Positions 12,362 through 24,460 of a DNA stretch of 64,000 nucleotides are shown in pieces. The number at the start of each line of letters is the position of its first letter. The first letter of the stretch is position 1. Below the pieces are notes generated by a model, which searched no databases, was not told where the DNA came from, and worked only from the letters and a program-made list of their open reading frames with translations. The DNA lies in the NCBI GenBank assembly GCA_019357535.2, contig CP079955.1, forward strand, positions 1 through 64,000, in the 5' to 3' direction. The position numbers were made by a program, and so were the translations under genes. The stretch is from Macrococcus sp. 19Msa1099. Its GTDB lineage: Bacteria; Bacillota; Bacilli; Staphylococcales; Staphylococcaceae.

Positions 12362-14029
12362 ATGAAAAAATCTGGTGGAGATTTATTTGTTGATACTCTA
12401 ATTAATCATGGGGTCACTCATGTTTTTGGTATTCCAGGAGCTAAAATTGATAAAGCGTTTGATGTACTTGAAGATAGAGGACCGAAAGTCATTGTGACAC
12501 GCCACGAACAAAATGCAGCTATGATTGCACAAGGTATAGGACGTATTACTGGTAAACCTGGTGTTGTGCTTGTGACAAGTGGACCAGGCGTAACGAACTT
12601 AACTACTGGACTGATTACTGCAAACTCAGAAAGTGATCCGATTGTAGCCATTGGCGGTAATGTAAGACGAGAAGATAGTTTAAAACGTACACATCAATCA
12701 CTTGATAATGCTGGATTAATGAAGCACGTTACGAAATATTCTGTAGAAGCGCAAGATGCGAAAAGTATTTCTGAAGCAGTGACGAATGCATTTCGTGAAA
12801 GTGTGGAAGGTCGTAAAGGTGTAGCGTTTGTAAGTATTCCTCAAGATGTTATTTCTGCTGATAATGTAGAAGGAGAAGCTATTAAAGTAAAAGAAGCTCC
12901 AATACATGGACCTGCACCAGTTCACGAAATTGATGCATTAGTTGAACGTATTAAATCAGCAAAATTACCTGTGCTTCTTTTAGGGATGAGAGCTTCTTCT
13001 GAAGCATGTACAGCATCTATTCGCGAATTACTCTCAAAAACACCAATGCCAGTTGTAGAAACATTCCAGGGTTCTGGTATTCTATCTCGTGAATTAGAAC
13101 ATAATTTCTACGGCAGAATTGGTTTATTTCGTAATCAGCCTGGCGATGAGTTATTAAAACATGCTGATTTAGTTATCACTGTTGGATATGATCCTATTGA
13201 ATATGATCCATTTATATGGAATGCAGAAAATGAAAAAACAATCATTCACATTGATGAAGTACAGAGTGATATCGATAACAACTATGCACCAGTTACTGAA
13301 TTGATCGGTAACACACCTTTAACAATTCAACGTTTGAATGAAAAACTTCAAAAAGATGATGTGGAATTAGATGATACAACTAAAGAGATATTAGAAAAGA
13401 TTCAAAAGTTAATTGAAAAAAAATATGAGCTTCCTGAAAACTATAAAGACAGTGAAAAAGTTAACCCTAGACACATTGTTAAAGCAGTACGCGACATAAT
13501 AGATGATGAAACAACTGTTACTGTAGATGTAGGTTCACTCTATATCTATATGGCACGTTATTTTAGAAGTTATGCACCAAGACATCTGCTCTTTTCAAAT
13601 GGAATGCAGACGTTAGGTGTTGCTCTACCTTGGGCGATTGCCGCGTCTATTGCACGTCCTGGTAAAAAAGTAGTTTCGATGGCAGGAGATGGTGGATTTT
13701 TATTCTCAGGACAAGAATTAATAACAGCTGTTGAAATGAAAGCACCAATCGTTCAATTAATCTGGAACGATGGCTACTATGATATGGTTAAATTCCAGCA
13801 AGAAGGTAAATATGGCAAAGGTGCAGCCGTGAGATTACACCCAGTGGATTATGTTAAATATGCTGAATCGATGGGTGCTAAAGGATATCGTGTGACTCAT
13901 GCTAGTGAATTAGAAGAAATTCTAGAAAAAGCAATGAAAGAAGAAGGACCAGTTGTAGTAGATATTCCTGTAGATTACAGCAATAACTCTAAATTAATGG
14001 CAGAACTTTTACCTGATAGCACAAACTAA
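12362..14029 (+). CDS. alsS: Catabolic acetolactate synthase AlsS
   Basis: AlsS condenses two pyruvate molecules to 2-acetolactate plus CO2, the first step of acetoin/butanediol formation. The 555-aa thiamine-diphosphate enzyme shows [10 protein letters not shown], the catalytic Glu in VTRHEQNAA, and the ThDP/Mg motif [11 protein letters not shown] with the Asn-Asp pair (LIWNDGYY). No separate regulatory subunit gene is adjacent, and alsD follows 10 bp downstream, so the catabolic form is favoured over anabolic IlvB. The ATG at 12362 is preferred over 12356 because AGGAGA (12349-12354) needs the longer spacing. The pathway removes excess pyruvate and limits acidification. Confidence 0.95.
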   Translation: MKKSGGDLFVDTLINHGVTHVFGIPGAKIDKAFDVLEDRGPKVIVTRHEQNAAMIAQGIGRITGKPGVVLVTSGPGVTNLTTGLITANSESDPIVAIGGNVRREDSLKRTHQSLDNAGLMKHVTKYSVEAQDAKSISEAVTNAFRESVEGRKGVAFVSIPQDVISADNVEGEAIKVKEAPIHGPAPVHEIDALVERIKSAKLPVLLLGMRASSEACTASIRELLSKTPMPVVETFQGSGILSRELEHNFYGRIGLFRNQPGDELLKHADLVITVGYDPIEYDPFIWNAENEKTIIHIDEVQSDIDNNYAPVTELIGNTPLTIQRLNEKLQKDDVELDDTTKEILEKIQKLIEKKYELPENYKDSEKVNPRHIVKAVRDIIDDETTVTVDVGSLYIYMARYFRSYAPRHLLFSNGMQTLGVALPWAIAASIARPGKKVVSMAGDGGFLFSGQELITAVEMKAPIVQLIWNDGYYDMVKFQQEGKYGKGAAVRLHPVDYVKYAESMGAKGYRVTHASELEEILEKAMKEEGPVVVDIPVDYSNNSKLMAELLPDSTN

Positions 14030-14039
14030 GGAGGAACTT

Positions 14040-14741
14040 ATGAATCATTTATATCAATATTCAACTATGGGTGCGTTAGTTGGTGGTTTATTTGAAGGCA
14101 CGTTCAAGATGTCAGAAGTACTGAAATCAGGTAACTATGGTATTGGAACGATGGACGGTCTAGATGGAGAATTGGTTATTATAGAAGGTAAGCCTTATCT
14201 CATCGAAAGTAATGGAAATATACGAGAGGTGGATGCTGAAGAGCGCACACCTTTTGCGAGCATGATTGAATTTAAACCTACACACACATTAAATTACAAA
14301 GAGATATTAAATAAAGAACAGATGGATGAGATTATCCTAGAAGAAATAGAGGGGATGAACTATTTCCATGCGGTTAAGATTACGGGTAAGTTTAAGCTTA
14401 TCAAAGCACGTGCCGTGAAAAAGCAGAAGAAACCTTATCCAAAATTAGTGGAGGCAGTAAAAGAACAAGGATACTTTGACTATACTGACACTACCGGAAC
14501 ATTGTTTGGTTTCTACACACCACACTTCATTCAAGGCGTTGGTGTTGGTGGCTATCATGTCCATTATCTGAGTGATGATGGTAAAGAAGGCGGCCATGTA
14601 TTTGATTATGAAATCGAAGATGTATCTGTAGAGATGGCATTAGCAGAAGATTTAATATTAAAGATGCCAGAAACAGAGACATATCGCCAGAATGACTTGA
14701 ACAACCCTGACATGCTTAAAGATATAGAGGCAAGTGAATAA
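14040..14741 (+). CDS. alsD: Alpha-acetolactate decarboxylase AlsD
   Basis: AlsD converts acetolactate to acetoin. The 233-aa protein contains the family core: the N-terminal YQYSTMGALVGGLFEG motif and the metal-binding histidines and acid in GVGVGGYHVHYLSDDG. The metal is normally zinc. RBS AAGGAGG sits 4-6 bp before the ATG at 14040. It is cotranscribed with alsS, and together they complete acetoin synthesis from pyruvate. A hairpin shared with the convergent nnrD gene follows. Confidence 0.95.
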   Translation: MNHLYQYSTMGALVGGLFEGTFKMSEVLKSGNYGIGTMDGLDGELVIIEGKPYLIESNGNIREVDAEERTPFASMIEFKPTHTLNYKEILNKEQMDEIILEEIEGMNYFHAVKITGKFKLIKARAVKKQKKPYPKLVEAVKEQGYFDYTDTTGTLFGFYTPHFIQGVGVGGYHVHYLSDDGKEGGHVFDYEIEDVSVEMALAEDLILKMPETETYRQNDLNNPDMLKDIEASE

Positions 14742-14748
14742 TCGTTTT

Positions 14749-14790
14749 AGAAGAGGATGAGGCATTATGCCTCATCCTCTTCTAATTCTT
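14749..14790. terminator. Bidirectional terminator between alsD and nnrD
   Basis: A 17-bp perfect stem (14749-14765 with 14767-14783, core AAGAGGATGAGGCAT) with a 1-nt centre has T-rich flanks on both strands. The right arm lies inside the last codons of the minus-strand nnrD gene, so one element serves both genes. Confidence 0.88.
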
Positions 14791-15583
14791 TCATCATATA
14801 AGGTAGCTGATCTATAATAGCAGATGGTGGTACTACATACATATCACGAGCAAGTTTATCTCCTATAAGACTATGGATATAAACAGCCTGCTTTATCGCT
14901 TCCTCTGTATCGAATTGTCCAATAAAGCTTGCAATGATGCCTGCCAAGGCATCACCCATACCTCCTGAGGCCATGGCGGGATCTCCTACTGTAATCTTAT
15001 AATCATCGCTTTTAAGGTATAGTTCTGTTTCATGTTGTTTCAATATAACATGTGCTCCAAATTCATTAGCTTTTATTCGATTGAGTTCTGGTGTCTGTTC
15101 ATCGATGCTGATGCCGCTGATACGCTCCCACTCCATCTGGTGTGGCGTAAGTATTACATTACATTTAGGAAATGGATGTTTTAGTTTGCTTAAGATCGTT
15201 ATTGCATCCCCATCAATAATCAAGCTCTGTTCTTCTTTAATGTGTTGAAATAGTAGCGTTAGAACATTATTTCCTTGGAAATCTAAACCGAGTCCTGGTC
15301 CGATGAGTATACAATCAGCATTTTCGATAAGTTTTGTTAAACGTTTAATATCATTAATATCTGAAACCATAGCTTCTGGGCAACGGGAATGCAGAGCAGT
15401 ATGATTTGAATGATGGGTAGCTACTGTTGTTAAACCACCACCGCTATATACACATGCACGAGCAGCAATCATAATTGATCCGCCCATATTTTGATTACCA
15501 CCGATGAGTAATATACGTCCGTAATCTCCTTTATGACTATAAGGTTTACGTCTAGGTATACGTATTTCATTGATTAACTGCAT
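14765..15583 (-). CDS. nnrD: ADP-dependent NAD(P)H-hydrate dehydratase
   Basis: NnrD repairs hydrated NAD(P)H by ADP-dependent dehydration. The 272-aa protein is a stand-alone dehydratase of the ribokinase-like fold, without the epimerase domain fused in E. coli. It shows GGNQNMGGS near the N-terminus, IDGDAITIL, LTPHQMEW, and the catalytic loop SGGMGDALAG. An upstream extension of 44 codons stays open, but AAGGAG lies 7 bases before the ATG at 15583. The last codons (ELEEDEA) form part of the shared terminator stem. In staphylococci the same gene also lies between gyrA and serS. Confidence 0.9.
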   Translation of the reverse strand: MQLINEIRIPRRKPYSHKGDYGRILLIGGNQNMGGSIMIAARACVYSGGGLTTVATHHSNHTALHSRCPEAMVSDINDIKRLTKLIENADCILIGPGLGLDFQGNNVLTLLFQHIKEEQSLIIDGDAITILSKLKHPFPKCNVILTPHQMEWERISGISIDEQTPELNRIKANEFGAHVILKQHETELYLKSDDYKITVGDPAMASGGMGDALAGIIASFIGQFDTEEAIKQAVYIHSLIGDKLARDMYVVPPSAIIDQLPYMMKELEEDEA

Positions 15584-15699
15584 AACCATTCTCCTTTTAT
15601 GTTTCAATGTCCATATAACTATAACAGATATAGTTGAAATTCTAAAATGAATTTGATAATATGAAATTAAATTTAAATATATTATTTGTCTGTTTGGGA

Positions 15700-17200
<1,501 letters not shown>

Positions 17201-17207
17201 TAAGCAG

Positions 17208-17242
17208 AGGCGGTTCAATGTTATCATTTGAATCGTCTTTTA
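17208..17242 (+). terminator. Probable weak terminator after serS
   Basis: An imperfect stem (AGGCGGTTCAATG with CATTTGAATCGTCTTT) with one bulged base and a wobble pair ends in TTTT. Confidence 0.5.
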
Positions 17243-17423
17243 ATATGATGTTATAATAAGACAGAATTATCGGAATATAAAAACTTTTGTTATATAATTT
17301 TTATAGTTGAATATATTTTTTATATTTGATATATTAATTATAACGAAAAGGAAGGTCATAATTATTTAACGATATGAACTGGCATTTCTGAATCGGTATA
17401 AAAAACTTAAAAGGTGGAACTTA

Positions 17424-17942
17424 ATGATGACAAACTTTAAACTAGACCCAGTACACAGTAACGTAGAATTCTCTATCAAACATTTAATGGTATCAAAAGT
17501 GAAAGGTGAATTTACTGAATTTGATGGACAAGCTACAGGAGACATCAACGATTTAACATCTCTACAATTAACAGCTTCTGTAAAAGTAGATTCTATTAAC
17601 ACGAACAATGCAGACCGTGACGGGCATTTAAAATCTGCTGATTTCTTCGATGTAGAAAAATATCCGGAGATTAAATTTGTATCTAAGTCTATTACTCAAA
17701 ACAAAGTAACAGGCGACTTAACAATTAAAGATCAAACGCATGAAGAAACATTTGATTTAGAATTTAACGGTGTTCATAAAAATCCAATGGATGGAAGCAG
17801 TGTAACTGGATTTATCGTAAATGGATCAGTTAACCGTGAAAAATATGGCATCAACTTTAATCAAGCCTTAGAAACAGGTGGCGTTATGATTGGTAAAGAA
17901 GCTAAATTCGAAGTTAACGCTGAATTTGCAATCGAAGAATAA
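17424..17942 (+). CDS. YceI-family lipid-binding protein
   Basis: This 172-aa protein is of the YceI family, an extended lipocalin-like barrel that holds polyisoprenoid or other lipids. Family landmarks are KLDPVHSNVEFSIKHLMVSKVKGEF at the start, the repeated SxxFFDVEKYPEIKF block in the middle, and the Asn-Arg-Glu-Lys-Tyr-Gly segment (VNREKYGINFN) near the end. There is no signal peptide, so it is probably cytoplasmic, unlike many Gram-negative relatives. AAAGGTGG precedes tandem ATGs at 17424 and 17427. It is monocistronic with its own terminator. The exact ligand is unknown. Confidence 0.88.
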   Translation: MMTNFKLDPVHSNVEFSIKHLMVSKVKGEFTEFDGQATGDINDLTSLQLTASVKVDSINTNNADRDGHLKSADFFDVEKYPEIKFVSKSITQNKVTGDLTIKDQTHEETFDLEFNGVHKNPMDGSSVTGFIVNGSVNREKYGINFNQALETGGVMIGKEAKFEVNAEFAIEE

Positions 17943-17956
17943 TAAATATAATTGTA

Positions 17957-17985
17957 GCTGGGGCAAAATTGCCTCAGTTTTTTAT
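17957..17985 (+). terminator. Terminator after the YceI gene
   Basis: Stem CTGGGGCAA / TTGCCTCAG (17958-17966 with 17969-17977) is followed by a T6 run. Confidence 0.85.
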
Positions 17986-18073
17986 TTTGTTCTGAAAAAT
18001 TGAGACTTGAGAAAGAAAGTTGTAAAATAGAGTAGTTATCGAAATTTTTGTTTTAAGAAAGTGAGATTTTAAT

Positions 18074-18985
18074 TTGAATATTGATATAAGAAAAACAATT
18101 GTAACTTCTATTATTATGCTATTAGCAACAATAATCATTCATTTTGTACCAGGGCTATTCTTAATTATTGCACCTTTTTTGCTTATTCCTGCAGTGACTT
18201 TGTATTATCACTCTAAAGAAAGTTACTATGTGATGAGTTTTGTAATTCTTATCGCTGTTATATTTGCTTCGATATTCACAATGCAAATTATGTTAAGCGT
18301 TATTTTTGGAGGTTATATTGTAGGCCAATTATTAAAAGAGAAAGCTTCTAAGGAACGTATACTATACATTTTGACTGTGTTTTATGCCGTTTTTTCGTTA
18401 ATCGCTATAATTATATTGCAAATGGCTGGTGTTATACCGAAAATGGCGGATATTTTTGCCCCTGCTACAGATGCTTACTATAACTTATTAATGGCAGAGG
18501 TTGAAAAAGGCACAGTTACTAAAACATACGCTGATTTATTTTTAACGAGTATGGATGCATTAGTGTTACAAATACCAGGGTTATTAATTTTATTTTTATT
18601 TATATTATCCCTTATTCAAATCAGCATTACTTTTCCATTTGTAAGAAAGTTTAAAGTATCGACACCAAATTTCCGACCGTTATATATGTGGCGTATTCCA
18701 AAAGTAGTGCTATATCTATACTTTCTTACGCTTTTTATTGCACTCTTCATTACAGATACGGATGTCGTGCTGTTAGGCATAGTCACAAACTTTAAGTATG
18801 TGTTAGAATGGGTTATATTCATCCAGGGACTCTCGCTGTTTAGCTTCTTTATAAAAGTAAAACGTACACATCCAGTATTAAACATTTTAATATACATATT
18901 TGCATTTATTTTCTCACCAGTGACACAAATCTTTGGAATGATAGATATGATATTGAATTTAAAATCTAATATTAAGCGCAAGTAA
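18074..18985 (+). CDS. yybS: DUF2232 membrane protein (YybS-like)
   Basis: This 303-aa integral membrane protein has about eight hydrophobic segments and conserved position directly before gdpP and rplI, as in Bacillus and Staphylococcus. The family (DUF2232) has no firm function. The start appears to be TTG at 18074, with AAAGTGAG about 9 bases upstream; no ATG fits as well. It ends 29 bp before gdpP, and the two are likely cotranscribed, which suggests a link with c-di-AMP turnover or membrane physiology. That link is inference from gene order. Confidence 0.82.
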   Translation: MNIDIRKTIVTSIIMLLATIIIHFVPGLFLIIAPFLLIPAVTLYYHSKESYYVMSFVILIAVIFASIFTMQIMLSVIFGGYIVGQLLKEKASKERILYILTVFYAVFSLIAIIILQMAGVIPKMADIFAPATDAYYNLLMAEVEKGTVTKTYADLFLTSMDALVLQIPGLLILFLFILSLIQISITFPFVRKFKVSTPNFRPLYMWRIPKVVLYLYFLTLFIALFITDTDVVLLGIVTNFKYVLEWVIFIQGLSLFSFFIKVKRTHPVLNILIYIFAFIFSPVTQIFGMIDMILNLKSNIKRK

Positions 18986-19014
18986 GATTATAAATTTAAC
19001 GAAGAGGTGTCAAC

Positions 19015-20976
19015 ATGAACAGAAAGTATAACAGGCAGACATTGATCATACCCTTTATTGTGATGACGCTTGCTGCTATCATCGTGACAGGGATTTTGTA
19101 TACTGAAGATGCGATGTTAGCTGGAGTGACCAGTGTGATTCTATTTATTATTATCTGCATTTCCTACTCTTACTTTAAACATAGTTTGAGACAAAATGAG
19201 CGTTATATTGAGAATTTGTCCACTGTAATTGGTAATGGAAAGAACTATGCGATAAGTGAGTTACCAATAGGAATTCTGCTGCTAGATGAAAATGAGCATA
19301 TTGAATGGTATAACCATTTTATGAATGAAAAAATTAGTGAGCCTATTATTTCAGAATCTATTCATGATATTTTTCCGAACTTGCTGAACCAACTTAAGGT
19401 AAGCGCGGTTAATGAGGCGAATGCTCAATACAAAGACTACAAATTTAAAGTGATGTTTTCTGAAGAGAATAATGTACTATATTTCTTCGATATTACTGAT
19501 AAGATTGAAACACATCAATTATTTGAAGATGCAAGGCCTGTAATTGGTATTATGTTTTTAGATAATTTTGACGAAGTCACTCAAAACATGACCGATGCCC
19601 AACGTACCGAGATTAATAGCTTAATGTCTATGGAAATCAATAAGTGGGCAGAACTTAATAATGTTTATATCAAAAGATATCAATCGGATCAGTTTATGAT
19701 GTTCTTTAATCAAAAAATATTGCACTCAATCGAAGAAACAAAATTTAATTTACTTGATAATATTAGAGATAAAAGCCGTGAAATTAAGACACATGTCACT
19801 TTGAGTGTAGGGATTGGTGAAGGTGCTGATAACTTAATTGAATTAGGTACACTTGCGCAATCAAGTTTAGATTTAGCCCTTGGACGTGGTGGAGATCAAG
19901 TAGCGATTAAACATATAAATGGGAATGTGAGATTTTATGGCGGCAAGACAGATCCTATGGAAAAACGTACACGTGTCAGAGCTCGTGTAGTATCACATGC
20001 ATTGAAGGATATTCTTGTTGAAGGAGATAATGTGATGATTATGGGGCATAAACGCCCTGATATGGACGCTATTGGTGCTGCAATCGGTGTGGCACGATTT
20101 GCGAAGATGAATAATCTAAAGGCAAATATAATACTCAATGATCATGATATCGATGATACGTTATCGCGTGTAATGACAGAGATTGCTGAAAAGCCAGAGC
20201 TAAACGAAATCTTTATTAGTTCAGAAGATGCTTGGAATCTAATGACGAAACGCACAACTTTAGTCATCGTGGATACACATAAACCAGAGATGGTTATAGA
20301 TGAAAATATATTAAACAAAGCTTCCAGAAAGGTTGTTATTGACCATCATAGACGAGGAGAAGAATTTGTATCAAACCCATTACTTGTTTATATGGAACAA
20401 TATGCTAGTTCGACAGCTGAACTGGTGACAGAGTTACTAGAATATCAACCGACCGATTATAAATTAACGCGACTGGAAGCGACTGTAATGCTTGCAGGTA
20501 TTATTGTCGATACACGCAACTTCACATTACGCACAGGTTCCAGAACATTTGATGCAGCAAGTTTCTTAAGAAATCATGGTGCAGATACGATATTATGTCA
20601 GCATTTCCTAAAGGATGATATGGAGACTTACATTAAGCGCTCAGAAATTATTCAGACAGTGGTTCTTGAAGATAACGGTATTGCGATTGCGCATGGTCCT
20701 AGTGATGAAGTGATTCATCCTGTTATTGTTGCACAAGCAGCAGATCAGCTACTTAACATTGAAGGTGTTGAAGCTTCATTCGTAGTAGCCAAACGTAAAG
20801 ATAATGTTGTCGGAATATCAGCGCGTTCATTAGGTGAAATCAACGTACAGCTTGTAATGGAAAAGATGGGTGGTGGTGGCCATTTATCTAATGCAGCAAC
20901 CCAAATTGAAGACATGACTGTTGAAGAAGTTATCAGTCAGCTTAGAAATATTATTCATGATGAAGGAGAGGAATAA
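19015..20976 (+). CDS. gdpP: Cyclic-di-AMP phosphodiesterase GdpP
   Basis: GdpP hydrolyses c-di-AMP to pApA and so affects osmolyte uptake, cell-wall stress and beta-lactam tolerance. The 653-aa protein has two N-terminal membrane segments (about 12-55), a PAS-like domain, a degenerate GGDEF domain lacking the GGDEF signature, and C-terminal DHH/DHHA1 domains. DHH motifs seen are [24 protein letters not shown] and VIDHHRRGE; the DHHA1 motif is [11 protein letters not shown] near the end. No truncation is visible. The start ATG 19015 has GAAGAGGTG upstream. rplI starts 1 bp after the stop. Confidence 0.95.
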   Translation: MNRKYNRQTLIIPFIVMTLAAIIVTGILYTEDAMLAGVTSVILFIIICISYSYFKHSLRQNERYIENLSTVIGNGKNYAISELPIGILLLDENEHIEWYNHFMNEKISEPIISESIHDIFPNLLNQLKVSAVNEANAQYKDYKFKVMFSEENNVLYFFDITDKIETHQLFEDARPVIGIMFLDNFDEVTQNMTDAQRTEINSLMSMEINKWAELNNVYIKRYQSDQFMMFFNQKILHSIEETKFNLLDNIRDKSREIKTHVTLSVGIGEGADNLIELGTLAQSSLDLALGRGGDQVAIKHINGNVRFYGGKTDPMEKRTRVRARVVSHALKDILVEGDNVMIMGHKRPDMDAIGAAIGVARFAKMNNLKANIILNDHDIDDTLSRVMTEIAEKPELNEIFISSEDAWNLMTKRTTLVIVDTHKPEMVIDENILNKASRKVVIDHHRRGEEFVSNPLLVYMEQYASSTAELVTELLEYQPTDYKLTRLEATVMLAGIIVDTRNFTLRTGSRTFDAASFLRNHGADTILCQHFLKDDMETYIKRSEIIQTVVLEDNGIAIAHGPSDEVIHPVIVAQAADQLLNIEGVEASFVVAKRKDNVVGISARSLGEINVQLVMEKMGGGGHLSNAATQIEDMTVEEVISQLRNIIHDEGEE

Positions 20977-20977
20977 A

Positions 20978-21424
20978 ATGAAAGTTATATTTACACAAGA
21001 CGTTAGAGGAAAAGGTAAAAAAGGTGAAATTAAAGAAGTACCTGTAGGATATGCGAATAATTTCTTATTAAAGAATAAATTAGCTGTTGAAGCAACACCA
21101 GGTAATTTAAAACAGCTAGAAGCGCAGAAGAAAAGAGTAGAGGCAGATAAGCAGCAAGAACTTGAAGATGCACAAGCATTAAAAGAAAAATTAGAAGCAT
21201 TAGAAGTTAAAGTGACTGCAAAGTCAGGTGAAGGTGGTCGTTTATTTGGTTCAGTCAGCTCTAAACAAGTTGCTGATGCATTAAATAAACAACATGGTAT
21301 TAAAATTGATAAACGTAAAATGGATTTACATGATGGTATCAGAAGTTTAGGCTATACAAATGTGCCTGTTAAACTTCATAACAAGGTAAGCGGCACATTA
21401 AAAGTGCATGTAACTGAAGCGTAA
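20978..21424 (+). CDS. rplI: 50S ribosomal protein L9
   Basis: L9 binds 23S rRNA and stretches out from the L1 side of the large subunit. The 148-aa protein begins [21 protein letters not shown], the L9 N-domain with its GYANNFL motif, then a long helix and the C-domain. The ATG at 20978 uses AAGGAGAGG located inside the end of gdpP. The longer in-frame extension back to 20921 lies within gdpP and is not used. dnaB follows 17 bp on. Confidence 0.97.
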   Translation: MKVIFTQDVRGKGKKGEIKEVPVGYANNFLLKNKLAVEATPGNLKQLEAQKKRVEADKQQELEDAQALKEKLEALEVKVTAKSGEGGRLFGSVSSKQVADALNKQHGIKIDKRKMDLHDGIRSLGYTNVPVKLHNKVSGTLKVHVTEA

Positions 21425-21441
21425 TAGATAAGGAGGATAAT

Positions 21442-22848
21442 ATGGCAGATTATCTTGAAGGTAAGAAACTCCCGTTTAATTTAGTTGCGGAACAGTCAGT
21501 TTTAGGCGCTATCTTTATCGATAATGAAGTATTATCTTCCGTTCTAGAAGTACTCGTTCCTGGGCATTTTTACAGACAGTCGCATCAACATATATTTGAA
21601 GCGATGATGACATTGTCTGAGAAAAATGAAATAGTAGATATTGTAACTGTAGCAGATCAGATGACATCAGACGGGACATTAGAAGCGGCTGGTGGAGAAA
21701 TGTATCTTGTAGATTTAGCTGCAATTGTACCGAGTGCCCGTAATGTAGATTTTTACGCGGATATCGTCTATAAAGATGCTGTAAAGCGACGATTAATTCA
21801 TACGGCAGACACTATTATGGCGGATGGTTATAATGAGACACTAGATCTCGAAACGTTACTTTCTGATGCCGAAAAGCGCATTATGGAAGTGTCTACTTCT
21901 AGAGGAACAGAAGGTTTTCAGGAAATCAAAGATGTATTGACGCAAGTCTTTAATAATGCTGAAGAACTTGATAAGAACCAAGGGCAGACCCCAGGTATCC
22001 CTACTGGATATAGAGATCTTGATCAAATGACGGCTGGGTTCAACAGAAATGATCTAATCATTATTGCAGCACGTCCTTCGGTAGGTAAGACCGCTTTCGC
22101 CTTAAATATTGCAACACAAGTAGCAACGCATGATCGAGGCGATGAGACGCCTTATAGTGTGGGGATATTTAGTCTTGAGATGGGTGCTGATCAGTTAGCA
22201 ACACGTATGATTTGTAGTACAGGGAACGTAGATTCTAATAGATTACGTACAGGAACAATGGATGGAGAAGACTGGAATCGTTTCACAGTAGCAGTGGGTA
22301 AGCTATCTAAGACAAATATATATATAGATGATACACCAGGTATCCGTATTACAGATATCCGTTCTAAGTGTAGAAGACTAAAACAAGAACATGGATTAGA
22401 TATGATACTGATTGATTATCTTCAACTTATTCAAGGTTCAGGAAGTCGTTCCAGTGACAACAGACAACAAGAAGTATCAGAAATCTCGCGTATGCTGAAA
22501 GCTTTAGCTAGAGAACTAGAATGTCCTGTAATTGCGTTATCACAGTTATCTCGTGGCGTGGAACAAAGACAGGATAAACGTCCAATGATGAGTGATATTC
22601 GTGAATCAGGTTCGATTGAGCAAGATGCAGATATCGTTGCATTCTTATATCGAGATGATTATTACAATCGTGGTAATGGTGAAGATGGTGAAGAAGAAGT
22701 AGATGCAGGGGCTCAAGAGGAAAACGGGGAAATAGAAATTATTATTGCGAAGCAACGTAATGGTCCGACAGGAACAGTTAAACTTCATTTCTTAAAGCAA
22801 TATAACAAATTTACAGATATTGATTATGCACATTCAGATGTATATTAA
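21442..22848 (+). CDS. dnaB: Replicative DNA helicase DnaB (called DnaC in Bacillus)
   Basis: This is the hexameric helicase that unwinds DNA at the fork. The 468-aa protein has the N-terminal primase-interacting domain (LPFNLVAEQSVLGAIF). The RecA-like motor has Walker A ARPSVGKT, Walker B LILIDYLQLI, and the sensor region SQLSRGVEQR. No intein is present. RBS AAGGAGGA is at about 21430. The gene order gdpP-rplI-dnaB-purA matches staphylococci. Confidence 0.97.
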   Translation: MADYLEGKKLPFNLVAEQSVLGAIFIDNEVLSSVLEVLVPGHFYRQSHQHIFEAMMTLSEKNEIVDIVTVADQMTSDGTLEAAGGEMYLVDLAAIVPSARNVDFYADIVYKDAVKRRLIHTADTIMADGYNETLDLETLLSDAEKRIMEVSTSRGTEGFQEIKDVLTQVFNNAEELDKNQGQTPGIPTGYRDLDQMTAGFNRNDLIIIAARPSVGKTAFALNIATQVATHDRGDETPYSVGIFSLEMGADQLATRMICSTGNVDSNRLRTGTMDGEDWNRFTVAVGKLSKTNIYIDDTPGIRITDIRSKCRRLKQEHGLDMILIDYLQLIQGSGSRSSDNRQQEVSEISRMLKALARELECPVIALSQLSRGVEQRQDKRPMMSDIRESGSIEQDADIVAFLYRDDYYNRGNGEDGEEEVDAGAQEENGEIEIIIAKQRNGPTGTVKLHFLKQYNKFTDIDYAHSDVY

Positions 22849-22871
22849 TGAGTAAAGTGTATAAAATGAAT

Positions 22872-22922
22872 AAAAACCGTACATTAATTTTTGTTATTAA
22901 TTAATTGTACGGTTTTTATATT
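22872..22922 (+). terminator. Terminator after dnaB
   Basis: A long stem built from AAAAACCGTACATTAAT and ATTAATTGTACGGTTTTT has one bulged base and is followed by T-rich sequence. Confidence 0.85.
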
Positions 22923-23105
22923 ATATATGACTAGGAAACTACAAGATAGTTTGTGAAAAAATAAAATAATAAATGATAAATTATTAAATTGTTATTTAAT
23001 AAAATGCTGAAATATCAATGTTTTTTTAAAAGTCAGATGTTCATAATCTCTATTTCTATGTCTTTTAGTGAAATAAGTGAATATTTATTAATGTTCGTTT
23101 TTTAG

Positions 23106-23134
23106 TTGATTTTTCCCGATTTCATTGTTAAAAT
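23106..23134 (+). promoter_or_regulatory. purA promoter with extended -10
   Basis: TTGATT (23106-23111), 17 bp, then TGTTAAAAT (extended -10, hexamer 23129-23134) lie 36 bp before the purA ATG. A GTTCG element lies just upstream at 23093-23097. Confidence 0.65.
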
Positions 23135-23170
23135 GTTTAAGGTTAGTGAACAAAATTTGGAGGTGCACTC

Positions 23171-24460
23171 ATGTCATCAATCGTAGTTGTTGGGACTCAA
23201 TGGGGAGACGAAGGTAAAGGTAAAATCACGGACTTTTTAGCAGAAGAAGCAAACGTTATTGCGCGTTTTTCAGGTGGTAATAACGCAGGGCATACAATTA
23301 AATTTGGTGGAGAAACATACAAATTGCATTTAGTACCATCAGGTATTTTCTATTCAGATAAACTATCTGTTATTGGAAATGGTGTAGTAGTAGATCCTGT
23401 TGCATTATTAAAAGAATTAGATGCACTGAATGAACGTGGTGTAAAAACTGATAACTTACGTATTTCAAACCGTGCACAAGTTATTTTACCGTATCATTTA
23501 AAACAAGATGAATTAGAAGAAGAAAAACGCGGTGATAATAAGATTGGTACAACGAAAAAAGGAATCGGACCATCTTATGTAGATAAAGTACAACGTATCG
23601 GTATTCGTATGGCGGATTTACTTGATAAAGAAACGTTCGAAACAAAGTTAAAAGAAAACTTAGCAATGAAAAACGAAATGTTTGAAAAATTATTCAATGC
23701 TGAAGGATTTAAATTTGAAGAAATCTTTGATGAGTATTATGCAGCTGGGCAACGCCTAAAAGAATATACAGTAGATACTGCAAAAGTATTAGACGATGCA
23801 TTTATGTCAGAGGAAAAAGTGTTATTTGAAGGTGCTCAAGGAGTGATGCTTGATATCGATCACGGGACATACCCATTCGTTACTTCAAGTAACCCGATTG
23901 CAGGGAACGTAACAGTTGGTACAGGTGTAGGCCCAACGTTTATAGATAAAGTTGTCGGTGTATGTAAAGCTTACACATCACGTGTAGGGGATGGACCATT
24001 CCCAACTGAATTATTTGATGAAGATGGTCATCATATTCGTGAAGTGGGTCGTGAATACGGAACGACTACTGGACGTCCACGTCGTGTAGGTTGGTTTGAC
24101 TCTGTTGTATTACGCCATTCTCGCCGTGCAAGTGGTATTACGGACTTATCAATTAACTCAATTGATGTATTAACAGGTTTAGAAACTGTTAAGATCTGTA
24201 CAGCATATGAATTGGATGGTAAGGAAATTACAGAATACCCAGCGAATTTAAACGAATTAAATCGTTGTAAGCCGATTTTCGAAGAATTACCAGGATGGAC
24301 TGAAGACGTGACTTCATGTAAATCATTGAACGAGCTACCTGATAACGCACGTCGTTACTTAGAACGTATCTCTGAGTTATGTAACGTTAAGATTTCTATC
24401 TTCTCAGTTGGACCAGATAGAAATCAAACGAACTTACTTGAAAACTTATGGAAAAAATAA
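23171..24460 (+). CDS. purA: Adenylosuccinate synthetase
   Basis: PurA joins IMP and aspartate with GTP hydrolysis, the committed step to AMP. The 429-aa product begins [18 protein letters not shown], carrying the catalytic Asp and P-loop. Further family motifs are [33 protein letters not shown] and [23 protein letters not shown] provides the ribosome site. The stop codon lies inside the first copy of a 31-nt direct repeat described separately. Codon use matches the flanking housekeeping genes. Confidence 0.97.
   Translation: MSSIVVVGTQWGDEGKGKITDFLAEEANVIARFSGGNNAGHTIKFGGETYKLHLVPSGIFYSDKLSVIGNGVVVDPVALLKELDALNERGVKTDNLRISNRAQVILPYHLKQDELEEEKRGDNKIGTTKKGIGPSYVDKVQRIGIRMADLLDKETFETKLKENLAMKNEMFEKLFNAEGFKFEEIFDEYYAAGQRLKEYTVDTAKVLDDAFMSEEKVLFEGAQGVMLDIDHGTYPFVTSSNPIAGNVTVGTGVGPTFIDKVVGVCKAYTSRVGDGPFPTELFDEDGHHIREVGREYGTTTGRPRRVGWFDSVVLRHSRRASGITDLSINSIDVLTGLETVKICTAYELDGKEITEYPANLNELNRCKPIFEELPGWTEDVTSCKSLNELPDNARRYLERISELCNVKISIFSVGPDRNQTNLLENLWKK

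Larger units (their letters stand above)
22849..23170. other. dnaB-purA intergenic region (322 bp)
   Basis: It holds the dnaB terminator hairpin (22872-22919) and the purA promoter (23106-23134). The rest is A/T-rich without a convincing reading frame. An AATGTTCG element (23090-23097) resembles half of a PurBox, but a properly spaced inverted partner was not found. Confidence 0.6.

Noticed and set aside
23090-23156. Possible PurR boxes before purA
   Set aside because: One GTTCG-type half-site is present but the second has several mismatches and wrong spacing, so a PurR operator is not supported.
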